A DNA stretch of 64,000 bases, taken from Roseovarius sp. (lineage in GTDB: Bacteria > Pseudomonadota > Alphaproteobacteria > Rhodobacterales > Rhodobacteraceae). The notes beneath the pieces are model-generated. The model made no database searches and was not told the origin of the DNA. It worked only from the letters and a program-made list of their open reading frames with translations. The position numbers were made by a program, and so were the translations under genes. Shown here piece by piece: positions 16,524 through 25,071 of the stretch. Numbering within the stretch: the first letter of the stretch is position 1; the number at the start of each line of letters is the position of its first letter. The DNA lies in the NCBI RefSeq assembly GCF_030373445.1, contig NZ_JAUCYU010000009.1:62001-126000 (forward strand). Direction: 5' to 3'.

Positions 16524-17645
16524 ATGTTCAAACCTGCCATCACGGGCACCGGGGTCTTCACCCCGAACGAGACCATCACCAACGCCGAACTGGTCGACGC
16601 CTTCAACGCCTATGCCGACACCTTCAACGCCGAGAATGCCGAGGCGATCTCGGCGGGCGAGATCGAGGCCAAGCCGCACTCCTCCACCGGCTTCATCTTC
16701 TCCGCCTCCGGCATCGAACAGCGCTACGTGATGGACAAGACGGGCGTGCTCGACCCGGACGTGATGCACCCCCACCTTCGCCCCCGCTCGAACGAGGAGC
16801 CGGGGATCATGGCCGAAATGGCGCTCGACGCCTGCGGCAAGGCGCTGGCGCAATCGGGCCGCACGGCGGAGGAGGTCGACCTGGTCATCTGCGCCGCCTC
16901 CAACCACGAACGGCCCTATCCGGCCATCGCCATCGAGATCCAGCAACACCTGGGCGCCGGCGGCTTCGCCTTCGACATGAATGTCGCCTGTTTCTCGGCC
17001 ACCTTCGGCATCCAGGCGGCCGCCGACATGATCCGCGCGGGCTCGGTCCGCTGCGCCATCGTGGTCAGCCCGGAAATCTGCTCCGGCCACCTCGAATGGC
17101 GCGACCGCGACTGTCACTTCATCTTCGGCGACGTCTGCACCGCCATGGTTCTCGAACGCGCCGAGGATGCGAAAGGCCCGCATTTCCTCGTCCATTCCAC
17201 CCGCTGCGCCACGCAGTTCTCGAACAACATCCGCAACAACAACGGCTTCCTCCGCCGCACCCGCGAGGGGCACATGGACGACCGCCGCGACATGCTCTTC
17301 GTTCAGGAGGGGCGCAAGGTGTTCAAGGAAGTCCTGCCGCTGGTGTCGAAACACATCGCCGACCACATGGCAGAGGAAGGCGTCGCCGCCGACCAGCTTA
17401 AACGCCTCTGGCTGCACCAGGCGAACAAGACGATGAACGATTTCATCGGGAAAAAGGTCATGGGCCGCACGCCGGAACCCGACGAACAGCCCAACATCCT
17501 GCAGGACTATGCCAACACCTCTTCGGCGGGCTCGATCATCGCCTTCTCGAAATACTCGGATGACCTCCAGCCCGGCGATGCCGGGCTGATCTGCTCCTTC
17601 GGGGCAGGGTACTCGGTTGGCTCGGTCCTGGTCGAACGGGCTTGA
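16524..17645 (+). CDS. Beta-ketoacyl-ACP synthase III-like (long form)
   Basis: The product is 373 aa, about 55 residues longer than E. coli FabH (317 aa). The Cys–His–Asn triad is visible: NVACFSATFG, LWLHQANKTMND and YANTSSAGS. KAS III enzymes condense an acyl-CoA with malonyl-ACP to start fatty-acid synthesis. The extra residues fall mainly near 30–75, before the cysteine. An alternative start at 16512 gives four more residues. Whether this is the housekeeping FabH or a paralogue with another acyl substrate cannot be decided here. Confidence 0.8.
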   Translation: MFKPAITGTGVFTPNETITNAELVDAFNAYADTFNAENAEAISAGEIEAKPHSSTGFIFSASGIEQRYVMDKTGVLDPDVMHPHLRPRSNEEPGIMAEMALDACGKALAQSGRTAEEVDLVICAASNHERPYPAIAIEIQQHLGAGGFAFDMNVACFSATFGIQAAADMIRAGSVRCAIVVSPEICSGHLEWRDRDCHFIFGDVCTAMVLERAEDAKGPHFLVHSTRCATQFSNNIRNNNGFLRRTREGHMDDRRDMLFVQEGRKVFKEVLPLVSKHIADHMAEEGVAADQLKRLWLHQANKTMNDFIGKKVMGRTPEPDEQPNILQDYANTSSAGSIIAFSKYSDDLQPGDAGLICSFGAGYSVGSVLVERA

Positions 17646-17658
17646 GCCACCCCCGGGT

Positions 17659-17913
17659 TTAAATCTCCGGCGCCTTCGGATCGGGCAGGATCCCGTCCGA
17701 CTGCCGCGGCTTGCGGTGGTTGAAATTCGGGTCTTCCCGCTTGATGGCGCGGGAAATCCAGAAACCGATGGGGTAGGCGGTGACAACGCCGATGACGCCG
17801 CAGACAAGGAAAGACCAGAAAGAATAGTATCCAAGCGCGAATGCCACGATCAGCGCGGCACCGGCAACACAGGCACCGGCCAGGACGGCAAAGTAGATGG
17901 CCAGACGGTCCAT
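17659..17913 (-). CDS. Small two-helix membrane protein (unrecognised)
   Basis: The product is 84 aa with two hydrophobic segments (about 5–27 and 33–54) and a hydrophilic tail ending LPDPKAPEI. An AAGGAG sits at ideal spacing before the ATG at 17913, which supports a real gene. It converges on the KAS III gene with 13 bp between the stops and lies downstream of tdk on the same strand. No function is assigned. Confidence 0.65.
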   Translation of the reverse strand: MDRLAIYFAVLAGACVAGAALIVAFALGYYSFWSFLVCGVIGVVTAYPIGFWISRAIKREDPNFNHRKPRQSDGILPDPKAPEI

Positions 17914-17966
17914 GACGGTTCTCCTTTCACGCGAAACCAACGTGCAAGGGCCCTCGCCGGTTCCCG

Positions 17967-18551
17967 CTATCCCCGGTCGCCCACCGCCTCGCGCCAGTGC
18001 CGCCGGCACAGGCTGACGTAGGTCTCGTTGCCGCCGATCTGCACCTGCTCGCCCTCGGTCAGCACCCGGCCCCCGGCATCCTGCCGCGCCACCATGGTGG
18101 CCTTCTTGCCGCAATGACAGATCGTGCGCACCTCTCGCATCTCGTCCGCCAGCGCCAGAAGCGCGGCCGAGCCCGGAAACAGCTCGCCCCGGAAATCCAC
18201 CCGCAGGCCATAGCACATCACCGGCACGCCAAGGTCGTCCACCGCCCGGGCCAGTTGCCAGACCTGGGCCTTGGTCAGGAACTGCGACTCGTCGATGAAG
18301 GCACAGGCCACAGGCCCTTTCTCCAGTCGCGCCCGAAGCGCTGCGAACATGTCGGTCTCGCCCGAAAACACCGCCGCCCGCTGCCCGATCCCGATGCGCG
18401 AGGCGATGGTCGCCTCGCCCGCCCGGTCATCCACCCGCGCGGTCATCAGGAAGGTCTCCATTCCCCGCTCCTGGTAGTTATGCGCCGCCTGCAGAAGCAG
18501 CGTTGACTTGCCCGCGTTCATCGTCGAGTAGTGGAAATAGAGCTTGGCCAT
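17967..18551 (-). CDS. tdk: Thymidine kinase
   Basis: This 194-aa type II thymidine kinase makes dTMP from thymidine and ATP. The P-loop STMNAGKST (9–17), the FIDESQF catalytic glutamate, and two CxxC/CxxH zinc-binding pairs (ICHCGKK, SLCRRH) are present. The ATG at 18551 is the conserved MAKLYFHYSTMNAGKS start; the open upstream frame was ignored. RidA diverges from it. Confidence 0.95.
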   Translation of the reverse strand: MAKLYFHYSTMNAGKSTLLLQAAHNYQERGMETFLMTARVDDRAGEATIASRIGIGQRAAVFSGETDMFAALRARLEKGPVACAFIDESQFLTKAQVWQLARAVDDLGVPVMCYGLRVDFRGELFPGSAALLALADEMREVRTICHCGKKATMVARQDAGGRVLTEGEQVQIGGNETYVSLCRRHWREAVGDRG

Positions 18552-18641
18552 GCCCCGCCTTATGCCGATCGCGCGGCCGGATGCAATTGTCTTCTCGCGG
18601 CCCCGCCACGGGGTCAATCATCATCGAAGGAACCCACCCCC

Positions 18642-18989
18642 ATGTCCGACATCTCCCGCCACCACACCGGCCAGCGCATGAGCCAGATGGTCACCCATAA
18701 CGGCACGATCTACCTGGCCGGGCAGGTGGGCGAAAAGGGCGACAGCGTCGCCGACCAGACCCGCTCGTGCCTCTCGAAGGTCGAGAAACTTCTGGCCGAG
18801 GCCGGCTCCGACACCACCCGCATCCTGCAATGCACCATCTGGCTCGCCGACATGGCCGATTTCGCCGAGATGAACGAGGTCTGGGATGCCTGGGTGCCCG
18901 AGGGCCACGCCCCCGCCCGTGCCTGCGGCGAGGCCAAGCTCGCCCATCCCGAGCTCAAGGTCGAGTTCCTGATCACTGCGGCAGGCTGA
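18642..18989 (+). CDS. RidA family protein (YjgF/YER057c/UK114)
   Basis: The product is 115 aa and soluble. Family features include MVTHNGTIYLAGQVG and the C-terminal active-site Arg in PARACGEAKLA and Glu in VEFLI. RidA proteins hydrolyse reactive enamine/imine intermediates to ammonia and a ketoacid. The start at 18642 follows a GAAGGAA site. The next gene begins within six bases of its stop. Confidence 0.85.
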   Translation: MSDISRHHTGQRMSQMVTHNGTIYLAGQVGEKGDSVADQTRSCLSKVEKLLAEAGSDTTRILQCTIWLADMADFAEMNEVWDAWVPEGHAPARACGEAKLAHPELKVEFLITAAG

Positions 18990-18994
18990 GGCGC

Positions 18995-19873
18995 TTGCGG
19001 CACTTCCACATCGCCGACGAGTTCGCGCCCCTTCGCCACGTGGTAATGGGGCGCGGCGCCGGCTATCACCGCGACGGCGCCCGCGTCGAGGTGGTCAACG
19101 AAACCCACCGCCACACGCTCGCCCGCCACGGCCACCCCACCGAGGCACAGGTCGTGGCCGACTTCTCCACCTTCCGCACGGCGCTGGAGGGGGCGGGCGT
19201 CACCGTTCACATCCCCGACCTCGCCCCGGAAACCGTGCAGGACCAGACCTGCCCCCGCGACATCGGCTTCGTCATCGGCGACACCTTCGTCACCGCCGCC
19301 ATGCGTAACGCCAGCCGTACGGAGGAAATCCGCGGGCTCGACCGCCTCCTCGCCAGCTTCACCGGCCCCCGCCTTTCCGTGCCCCCCGGCATCACCCTCG
19401 AAGGCGGCGACGTGATCATCGCCGGCCCCGACATCTTCGTGGGCGTGGGCCAGCGCAGCGACCCCGAAGGCGCGGCCTTCCTCCGCCGGGAATTCGGCGA
19501 CATCTACTCCATCCACCAGGTCCCCACCCGGCCCCTGTCGCAGGGCGAAGATGTGCTCCACCTCGATTGCGCCTTCCAGCCGCTGGGCCTCGGCCACGCC
19601 CTCATCTACCCTGCCGGGCTCGATACCATCCCCGCCGCCATGCGCTCCCGGTACGACTGGATCGAGGTCACCCGCGACGAGGCGGCGGCGCTGGCCACCA
19701 ACGTCCTCTCTCTCGCCCCCGATCACCTGGTCGCCCGCGATCACCCGGCCTGCGCCCGCGTCAACGCCGCCCTCCGCGCCGCCGGCTACCGGGTCGACGA
19801 ACTCCCCTTCGACGCCGTCCCCTCCACCGGCGGCGCCTTCCGCTGCGCCACCCTGCCGCTCGCCCGGGGCTGA
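18995..19873 (+). CDS. Arginine deiminase/amidinotransferase-superfamily hydrolase (DDAH-like)
   Basis: The product is about 292 aa from a TTG at 18995, five bases after the ridA stop; the start is not certain, as the frame is open upstream. Superfamily motifs run in order: [32 protein letters not shown] (catalytic His) and, near the end, [13 protein letters not shown] (catalytic Cys). Members include dimethylarginine hydrolases and arginine deiminases, which cleave guanidino groups. The substrate cannot be fixed by eye. Confidence 0.75.
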   Translation: MRHFHIADEFAPLRHVVMGRGAGYHRDGARVEVVNETHRHTLARHGHPTEAQVVADFSTFRTALEGAGVTVHIPDLAPETVQDQTCPRDIGFVIGDTFVTAAMRNASRTEEIRGLDRLLASFTGPRLSVPPGITLEGGDVIIAGPDIFVGVGQRSDPEGAAFLRREFGDIYSIHQVPTRPLSQGEDVLHLDCAFQPLGLGHALIYPAGLDTIPAAMRSRYDWIEVTRDEAAALATNVLSLAPDHLVARDHPACARVNAALRAAGYRVDELPFDAVPSTGGAFRCATLPLARG

Positions 19874-19941
19874 ACACGGATTTACCCGGCGCCATGCTTG
19901 CGCTATCAGGCAGGCCGACCCGTTCACGAAAGGCGCAGCAA

Positions 19942-21288
19942 ATGTCCGGCCACGGCACCCCGACCCCCATGTCCTCCCACGCCTCCACCGGTCTTTCGGG
20001 CGAAGCCGCCATTCCCGGCGACAAGTCGATCTCCCACCGTTCGCTCATCCTCGGCGCGCTGGCGGTGGGCGAAACCACCATCACCGGCCTTCTCGAAGGC
20101 GAAGACGTGCTCGACACCGCCAAGGCCATGCGTGCCATGGGGGCCGAGATCACCCGCGACGACGACGGCACATGGCATGTCCACGGCGTCGGCACCGGCG
20201 GCTTCGCCGAGCCCGACCAGGTCATCGACTGCGGCAATTCCGGCACCGGTGTCCGCCTGATCATGGGCGCCATGGCCACCTCGCCGATCACCGCCACCTT
20301 CACCGGCGACGCCAGCCTCAACAAGCGCCCCATGGCCCGCGTCACCGACCCGCTTGCCCTCTTCGGCGCCCAGGCCGTCGGCCGCTCCGGTGGCCGCCTG
20401 CCCATGACCATCGTCGGCGCGCGCGACCCCTTGCCTGTGCGCTACGAGGTGCCGGTGCCCTCGGCGCAGGTGAAATCCGCCGTCCTGCTCGCCGGCCTCA
20501 ACGCCCCCGGCGAAACCGTGGTCATCGAACGCGAGGCCACCCGCGACCATTCCGAACGCATGCTGGCCGGCTTCGGCGCCACCATCGCGACCGAGGTCAC
20601 CAACGAGGGCCGCATCATCACCCTGCAGGGCCAGCCCGAGCTGAAACCCCAGACCATCGCCGTCCCGCGCGACCCCAGCTCCGCCGCCTTCCCGGTCTGC
20701 GCGGCACTCATCACCGAAGGCTCCGACATCCTGGTCCCGAATATCGGCCTCAACCCCACCCGCGCCGGCCTCTTCACCACCCTGCGCGAGATGGGCGCCG
20801 ACCTCACCTACGAGAACCAGCGCGAGGAAGGCGGCGAACCCGTGGCCGACCTCCGCGCCCGCTTCTCGCCCAACCTCAAAGGCATTTCCGTCCCCCCCGA
20901 CCGCGCCGCCAGCATGATCGACGAATACCCCGTCCTTTCCGTGGTCGCCGCCTTCGCCGAGGGCAAAACCGAGATGCGCGGCGTCAAGGAACTCCGCGTC
21001 AAGGAAAGCGACCGGATCGACGCCATGGCCACCGGCCTGCGCGCCTGCGGCGTTACCGTCGACGAGGGCGAAGACTGGTGGACGGTCACCGGCCTCGGCC
21101 ACGGCAACGTCCCCGGCGGCGCCACCTGCGAAACCCATCTCGACCACCGCATCGCCATGTCCTTCCTCATCCTCGGCCTCGCCACCCGGAAACCGGTCAG
21201 CATCGACGACGGCGCCCCCATCGCCACCTCCTTCCCGGTCTTCGAACCCTTGATGACCACCCTCGGCGCCACCATCCGCCGCGGCTGA
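19942..21288 (+). CDS. aroA: 3-phosphoshikimate 1-carboxyvinyltransferase (EPSP synthase)
   Basis: The product is 448 aa and catalyses the sixth step of the shikimate pathway. It shows the class II signatures: [18 protein letters not shown] and NPTR. The position occupied by Ala100 in the glyphosate-insensitive CP4 enzyme is Gly here (GNSGTG, 98–103). The ATG at 19942 was chosen because the N-terminus before [13 protein letters not shown] resembles class II enzymes; the same frame is open upstream over the previous gene. The intergenic tail carries a palindromic repeat. Confidence 0.93.
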   Translation: MSGHGTPTPMSSHASTGLSGEAAIPGDKSISHRSLILGALAVGETTITGLLEGEDVLDTAKAMRAMGAEITRDDDGTWHVHGVGTGGFAEPDQVIDCGNSGTGVRLIMGAMATSPITATFTGDASLNKRPMARVTDPLALFGAQAVGRSGGRLPMTIVGARDPLPVRYEVPVPSAQVKSAVLLAGLNAPGETVVIEREATRDHSERMLAGFGATIATEVTNEGRIITLQGQPELKPQTIAVPRDPSSAAFPVCAALITEGSDILVPNIGLNPTRAGLFTTLREMGADLTYENQREEGGEPVADLRARFSPNLKGISVPPDRAASMIDEYPVLSVVAAFAEGKTEMRGVKELRVKESDRIDAMATGLRACGVTVDEGEDWWTVTGLGHGNVPGGATCETHLDHRIAMSFLILGLATRKPVSIDDGAPIATSFPVFEPLMTTLGATIRRG

Positions 21289-21306
21289 GACCCGGCACAA
21301 CCCCAA

Positions 21307-21367
21307 CGCTTCTTCTGGCCAGAAATATCCCGGGGGAGACGTTGAAATCCCCAGGGATTTCGACGTC
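21307..21367. repeat. REP-like half element plus perfect hairpin after aroA
   Basis: CGCTTCTTCTGGCCAGAAAT (from 21307) repeats the right arm of the palindrome at 898–966. It is followed by a hairpin with a 14-bp stem (21338–21367; GACGTTGAAATCCC paired with GGGATTTCGACGTC, one G·T pair). No T-tract follows. It lies between aroA and an accessory-looking block. Confidence 0.55.
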
Positions 21368-21526
21368 GGGGGCTGGCCCCCTAAACCGCCAGTCACGGCG
21401 CGTTCCACCCATCGGCGGGCCGCGCAGGCCCGGCCACCGGAACCACCCCGGCCCTGCCGAAAAAATGTCGACGCGAGACCAGCTATTTCCTAGGCTGGAA
21501 ACGAAACCAATTGTCGGAGAGTTATT

Positions 21527-22144
21527 TTGAGCATTCGTCTTCTTGCTGTCCTCGCGTACCTCCTCCCCGTCACGGCGCTCGCGCAAAGCCTGACCCCGGA
21601 ACAGATCAACCAGATGATCGACAAGCAGATGAACGATCTCGATCCCTACCAGGAACTGCTCAACAACCCCGATCCGGCCCGCAGCCTGGCGGCCATGGAG
21701 ATCATGCTCGAATCGGGAGACGAGTCGTTGCAGCGCATGGCGCTGGAATACGGCCTTCTTTCCCCGAACCCGACGGTCAAGCGCATCGCGTTCGAGACCT
21801 ACCTCAAGACCCGGCCGATCTTCAGCATCCGGTTCGACGGCGGTCACGTCAAGGACAGCTCCTGGCCCAGCCGGATGCGGGACTGGAACGGAACGCTCGA
21901 TGCCAACGGTATCGGCTACTGGCGGATCCCGGTCGGGGATTACCACGAAGACAAGCGTTGCTTCGGTGAAAGCAGCTACAGGCCCGAAAACTGCTTCGTC
22001 ACGGTCAACAGCGACGGTGTCTTCCTCACCCCTTACGGCATGAACGCGAGGGCGGTCGTCACGGAAACGGGCGCCCTCGAAGGCGTCGCAACACTCGACT
22101 CCGTCGATGAGCCCGTTCCCTTCAGCATCCGCCTGATCGACTGA
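21527..22144 (+). CDS. Exported protein of unknown function
   Basis: The product is 205 aa. A TTG at 21527 with GGAG eight bases upstream gives a signal peptide (RLLAVLAYLLPVTALAQS). The mature part starts with an acidic helical region (LTPEQINQMIDKQMNDLDPY), then a β-rich C-terminal half with a CFGES…NCF cysteine pair that could form a disulfide. No family was recognised. It converges on the protease-like gene, with 2 bp between the stops. Confidence 0.6.
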   Translation: MSIRLLAVLAYLLPVTALAQSLTPEQINQMIDKQMNDLDPYQELLNNPDPARSLAAMEIMLESGDESLQRMALEYGLLSPNPTVKRIAFETYLKTRPIFSIRFDGGHVKDSSWPSRMRDWNGTLDANGIGYWRIPVGDYHEDKRCFGESSYRPENCFVTVNSDGVFLTPYGMNARAVVTETGALEGVATLDSVDEPVPFSIRLID

Positions 22145-22146
22145 TC

Positions 22147-23226
22147 CTACCAGACGAAAACGCGTTCGATGGCGATCGGTCCGTCGGACCACGCATCGAG
22201 CACGATGATCCTCAGCCGCTTGGCAAGGCGCGGCGCGATCTGTCCGGTGTCAAACGCGCCGTCGGGCCCGACCTGCCGGCGCGCGATCGTCCTGAAGCCC
22301 GCGCCCCCCGCCTCGACAGAGGCCTGGATCAGGATGTTCTTCGGAACGGCATAGGTCCCGTCGCCCGGCGCCTGCATCCGCAGCCGCGAGACCGGCCTTC
22401 GCTCGTCGGGTTCGAACCGGAAATCGAAGGCCACGTGGCGCGCCGGCTCGAAGACGAACACCCCATCGGTCAGCATGTTTTCCGGGGCATGGCTCGGGCT
22501 GACCGCGGGCACGCTGGCCGAGACGAGCGCGATCCTGAGGCCGGCATCGCTTGCCGTCTCCGGGGCTTCTGTCGTGGCCATGCTGCTGCCGGCCGGGTTC
22601 GACCCGGTCTGCGAAAGAAATCTGGCAAGGTGCATCCTGATCTCCTCGACCCGCATGAACGTGGCACGCCGCGTGTCGTCCGAGGTGATGGCCATGCCGA
22701 TCGGTTCACCCTCGTGAAACGCGAACGCGCCGGAGGTGCCTTGCGCGATCTCCCCGCTGTCCGAGGGCGCCACCTGGCCCACGAAGGTCAGGTACCCGCG
22801 ATCCCCCACCACGATCTCGACCCGGTCCTCCGACCCGTCCGGCAGCAGTCGCAGGATGTGCGCCGTGGCCGCCCTCTGGGCCGTCCGCGACGGATCGAGG
22901 TCATCCAGACTTGCGGTGCAGCGCTCCCGCATTCCCTCCGAGGCCACCGCCAGCGCCAGGTCGATACCCTCCCAGAACGGCCGCAGAACCGTGCCCGTCC
23001 CCGAAACCACGGGGGCCGGGGTGGACAGGTTCACGCGCGGGAAATAGTCCGGTCCGGCGACATGCCGCGGCAAGGCGACATAACAGTTCCCCGCGTAGCC
23101 GAACATGTATCCGTGGCCGTGCCCGCCCTCGCTGTTCAGGACACTCACCGTTTGCGAAGCCGCCGAACTCGGATAGACTGTTCCCATTACCAAAAAGGCA
23201 GTCAGGAAAAACATGATCCGCGGCAT
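22147..23226 (-). CDS. Exported trypsin-like serine protease with discoidin-like C-terminal domain
   Basis: The product is 359 aa with a signal peptide at 1–24. A chymotrypsin-fold triad can be read: LPRH55, GID89LALA and QGTS165GAF, the last replacing the usual GDSGG. Residues from about 215 form a galactose-binding/discoidin-like β-sandwich (NMLTDGVFVFEP, VSRLRM, KRLRIIVLDAW). A GAGGAG lies seven bases before the ATG at 23226; the next ATG at 23214 lacks one. The 5' end overlaps the divergent gene by 14 bp. The Asp-to-Thr change in the serine loop makes activity uncertain. Confidence 0.65.
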   Translation of the reverse strand: MPRIMFFLTAFLVMGTVYPSSAASQTVSVLNSEGGHGHGYMFGYAGNCYVALPRHVAGPDYFPRVNLSTPAPVVSGTGTVLRPFWEGIDLALAVASEGMRERCTASLDDLDPSRTAQRAATAHILRLLPDGSEDRVEIVVGDRGYLTFVGQVAPSDSGEIAQGTSGAFAFHEGEPIGMAITSDDTRRATFMRVEEIRMHLARFLSQTGSNPAGSSMATTEAPETASDAGLRIALVSASVPAVSPSHAPENMLTDGVFVFEPARHVAFDFRFEPDERRPVSRLRMQAPGDGTYAVPKNILIQASVEAGGAGFRTIARRQVGPDGAFDTGQIAPRLAKRLRIIVLDAWSDGPIAIERVFVW

Positions 23227-23953
23227 TTTTCCACTCCTCGCAATTCTTTGTTCGACCACTTCGATTGCAGCACAAACGGCCACTTCTGACAATGTCATTG
23301 CCTTGGCGAACGAGCCCGTTGACGGCGTCGTGCCCTTCATTGAAAGGCTGTCGGATGCCGCCAAGATCTCCGGCGCAGTGTTCGCGGGTATGCAGGTCAG
23401 GCAGACCGCGGAAAGTGCCGTCGGGCTGAAGGTCTACCTGCCGCCCAGCTGGCAGGGAAAGCTGATCTGTTCGCGGGTTGTCTCCGCCGACGGGCTCTAC
23501 GAGTCGGTGAACACCTATCGCGTCGCGCCCGCGCCGGGCGCAGACGCGGACGCCCCGCTGCTTGCGCCGGTGCCCTTCGAAACCCGGTACGGCGACAAGC
23601 TGGCGAAACTGCCCGAAGACGAGCTTGCGATCCGCGTCTCCCTCGGGGCCTGCGCCTCGGGACAGACCGAAGAGGTGACGGTCGCGTACTGGAACGCCGG
23701 GGTCGCGCCGCGCATCTCCCTGCTGGTGAACTCCTTCCGTGCCAGCCGCGTCTTCGTCTATGTTGGCGAGGAGGCCCGGCCGCCGATCCAGTGCGCGCCC
23801 GTCGAGGTCTCGGCCCGCACGGCATACGATACCCTCTGCCTGCTCGAGGACCTGCCCGCGCAACAGGATATCAAGCTCGGCGTGTTCCGTGTGCGCGAGA
23901 ACGGCAGCACGTCACTCGACGAGATCCACATCCAGACACCGCATACCGAATGA
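23213..23953 (+). CDS. Exported four-cysteine protein of unknown function
   Basis: The product is 246 aa. The ATG at 23213 follows CAGGAAAAAC and gives a signal peptide ending SIAAQT. The mature part has four cysteines (86, 147, 194, 209), consistent with two disulfides, and a repeated β-rich look; no family was recognised. It overlaps the divergent protease-like gene head to head by 14 bp and the next gene by 4 bp (ATGA). Confidence 0.6.
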   Translation: MIRGIFPLLAILCSTTSIAAQTATSDNVIALANEPVDGVVPFIERLSDAAKISGAVFAGMQVRQTAESAVGLKVYLPPSWQGKLICSRVVSADGLYESVNTYRVAPAPGADADAPLLAPVPFETRYGDKLAKLPEDELAIRVSLGACASGQTEEVTVAYWNAGVAPRISLLVNSFRASRVFVYVGEEARPPIQCAPVEVSARTAYDTLCLLEDLPAQQDIKLGVFRVRENGSTSLDEIHIQTPHTE

Positions 23954-24915
23954 CCATGACCGGCGGCGGCGCGAAAAACACCCTTGGAACCGTCATGTCC
24001 GCCCTGGCCGTCATCGCGATCGGCCTGTTCTGCATCAGCCTGGTATGGGGGTCCTGGACCCGCACGTTCCTGGTGGAGGCCCGCAGTTTCGGCGCGACCC
24101 TGACGTTTCGCGGCAATGCCAACGCGTGGGAGCTGGAACAAGCCGCGCTCTGCCGGGAACGGGCGGCGCCGGTCTTGGTGGCGGATGGCGACGCCGCCCT
24201 TTGCCCCGCCGCCGCCTTTTCCGTCACCGGCCCGGACCCCCGAACCATCGCTTGGCCGGACAAGGCCGAGGTGCGGCTGCGCCTTCAACCCGACAACAGC
24301 CTGATGATCGAGGGGATTTCGGGCACCGAACCCGCGCTCGCGGAAGGCGACCGGCTGGTCGTTCCGGCGGAAACCTGGCGCCGCCATGGCGCGCTCGTCG
24401 TCAACGGCTCGATCACCTTCGGCGGCGGGATCGCGCCCGGCGCGAACGATTATCTGGTGTCCGGCCGGTGGGAGGCGCGCCAGGAAAGCCTGGCCTCCTC
24501 GATGTTCCGGCCGACGATGGAAATCGTGAAACAGGGCGAGCTCAGCCGCGGCGCCTCCGCGGAAATCTGGCGCGGCGGCTGGCTGTGGGGCCTGTTCGCC
24601 GAGGGGCGCCCCGCAACCGTTTACGGGCATGTCACCCCCTCCTTCGACTCCGACACGCCCGGCATGGTGCTGTCCGCGCTGTCCGAGACGTCACGGGTGG
24701 AAATGCACCTGCGCTACTACGGTCTGGAAGCGTTCGCCGTCATCCGGCCGGACGCGCTCGACACCATCATGACAAGCCCGGTGCTGCTGGCAGCGGCAGC
24801 CGTCCTGGGCGTCCTGGCCCTGATCCTCGACGTCGGCAAAAGCCTCAGGGGCGACGGGTCGGCCGGCCGGCCCACCGTGACATGGTTCAGGCGGTGGCTG
24901 TCACGGCGGGAATAA
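23950..24915 (+). CDS. Bitopic membrane protein of unknown function
   Basis: The product is 321 aa. A transmembrane helix at about 12–34 is followed by a roughly 240-residue extracytoplasmic region with three cysteines near its start (QAALCRE, DAALCPA), a second helix near 276–297 and a short basic cytosolic tail (TWFRRWLSRRE). Its start overlaps the previous stop (ATGA), so it is co-translated with the four-cysteine exported protein, which may be its partner. No family was recognised. Confidence 0.6.
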   Translation: MTMTGGGAKNTLGTVMSALAVIAIGLFCISLVWGSWTRTFLVEARSFGATLTFRGNANAWELEQAALCRERAAPVLVADGDAALCPAAAFSVTGPDPRTIAWPDKAEVRLRLQPDNSLMIEGISGTEPALAEGDRLVVPAETWRRHGALVVNGSITFGGGIAPGANDYLVSGRWEARQESLASSMFRPTMEIVKQGELSRGASAEIWRGGWLWGLFAEGRPATVYGHVTPSFDSDTPGMVLSALSETSRVEMHLRYYGLEAFAVIRPDALDTIMTSPVLLAAAAVLGVLALILDVGKSLRGDGSAGRPTVTWFRRWLSRRE

Positions 24916-25071
24916 GCCCGGGGTCGCGACGATCGCGGCCCTGTCCCGGAAACCCGCTTGCCCACCCCATGACGCCTGCGGACAAGATTCTGCCGGTTGC
25001 AGCCTTCCCTCGGAAAACGAAGCGTCTATGGTGCGCCACAAAGTCACCTTTGGCCGAAGGTCCGCACCGTA

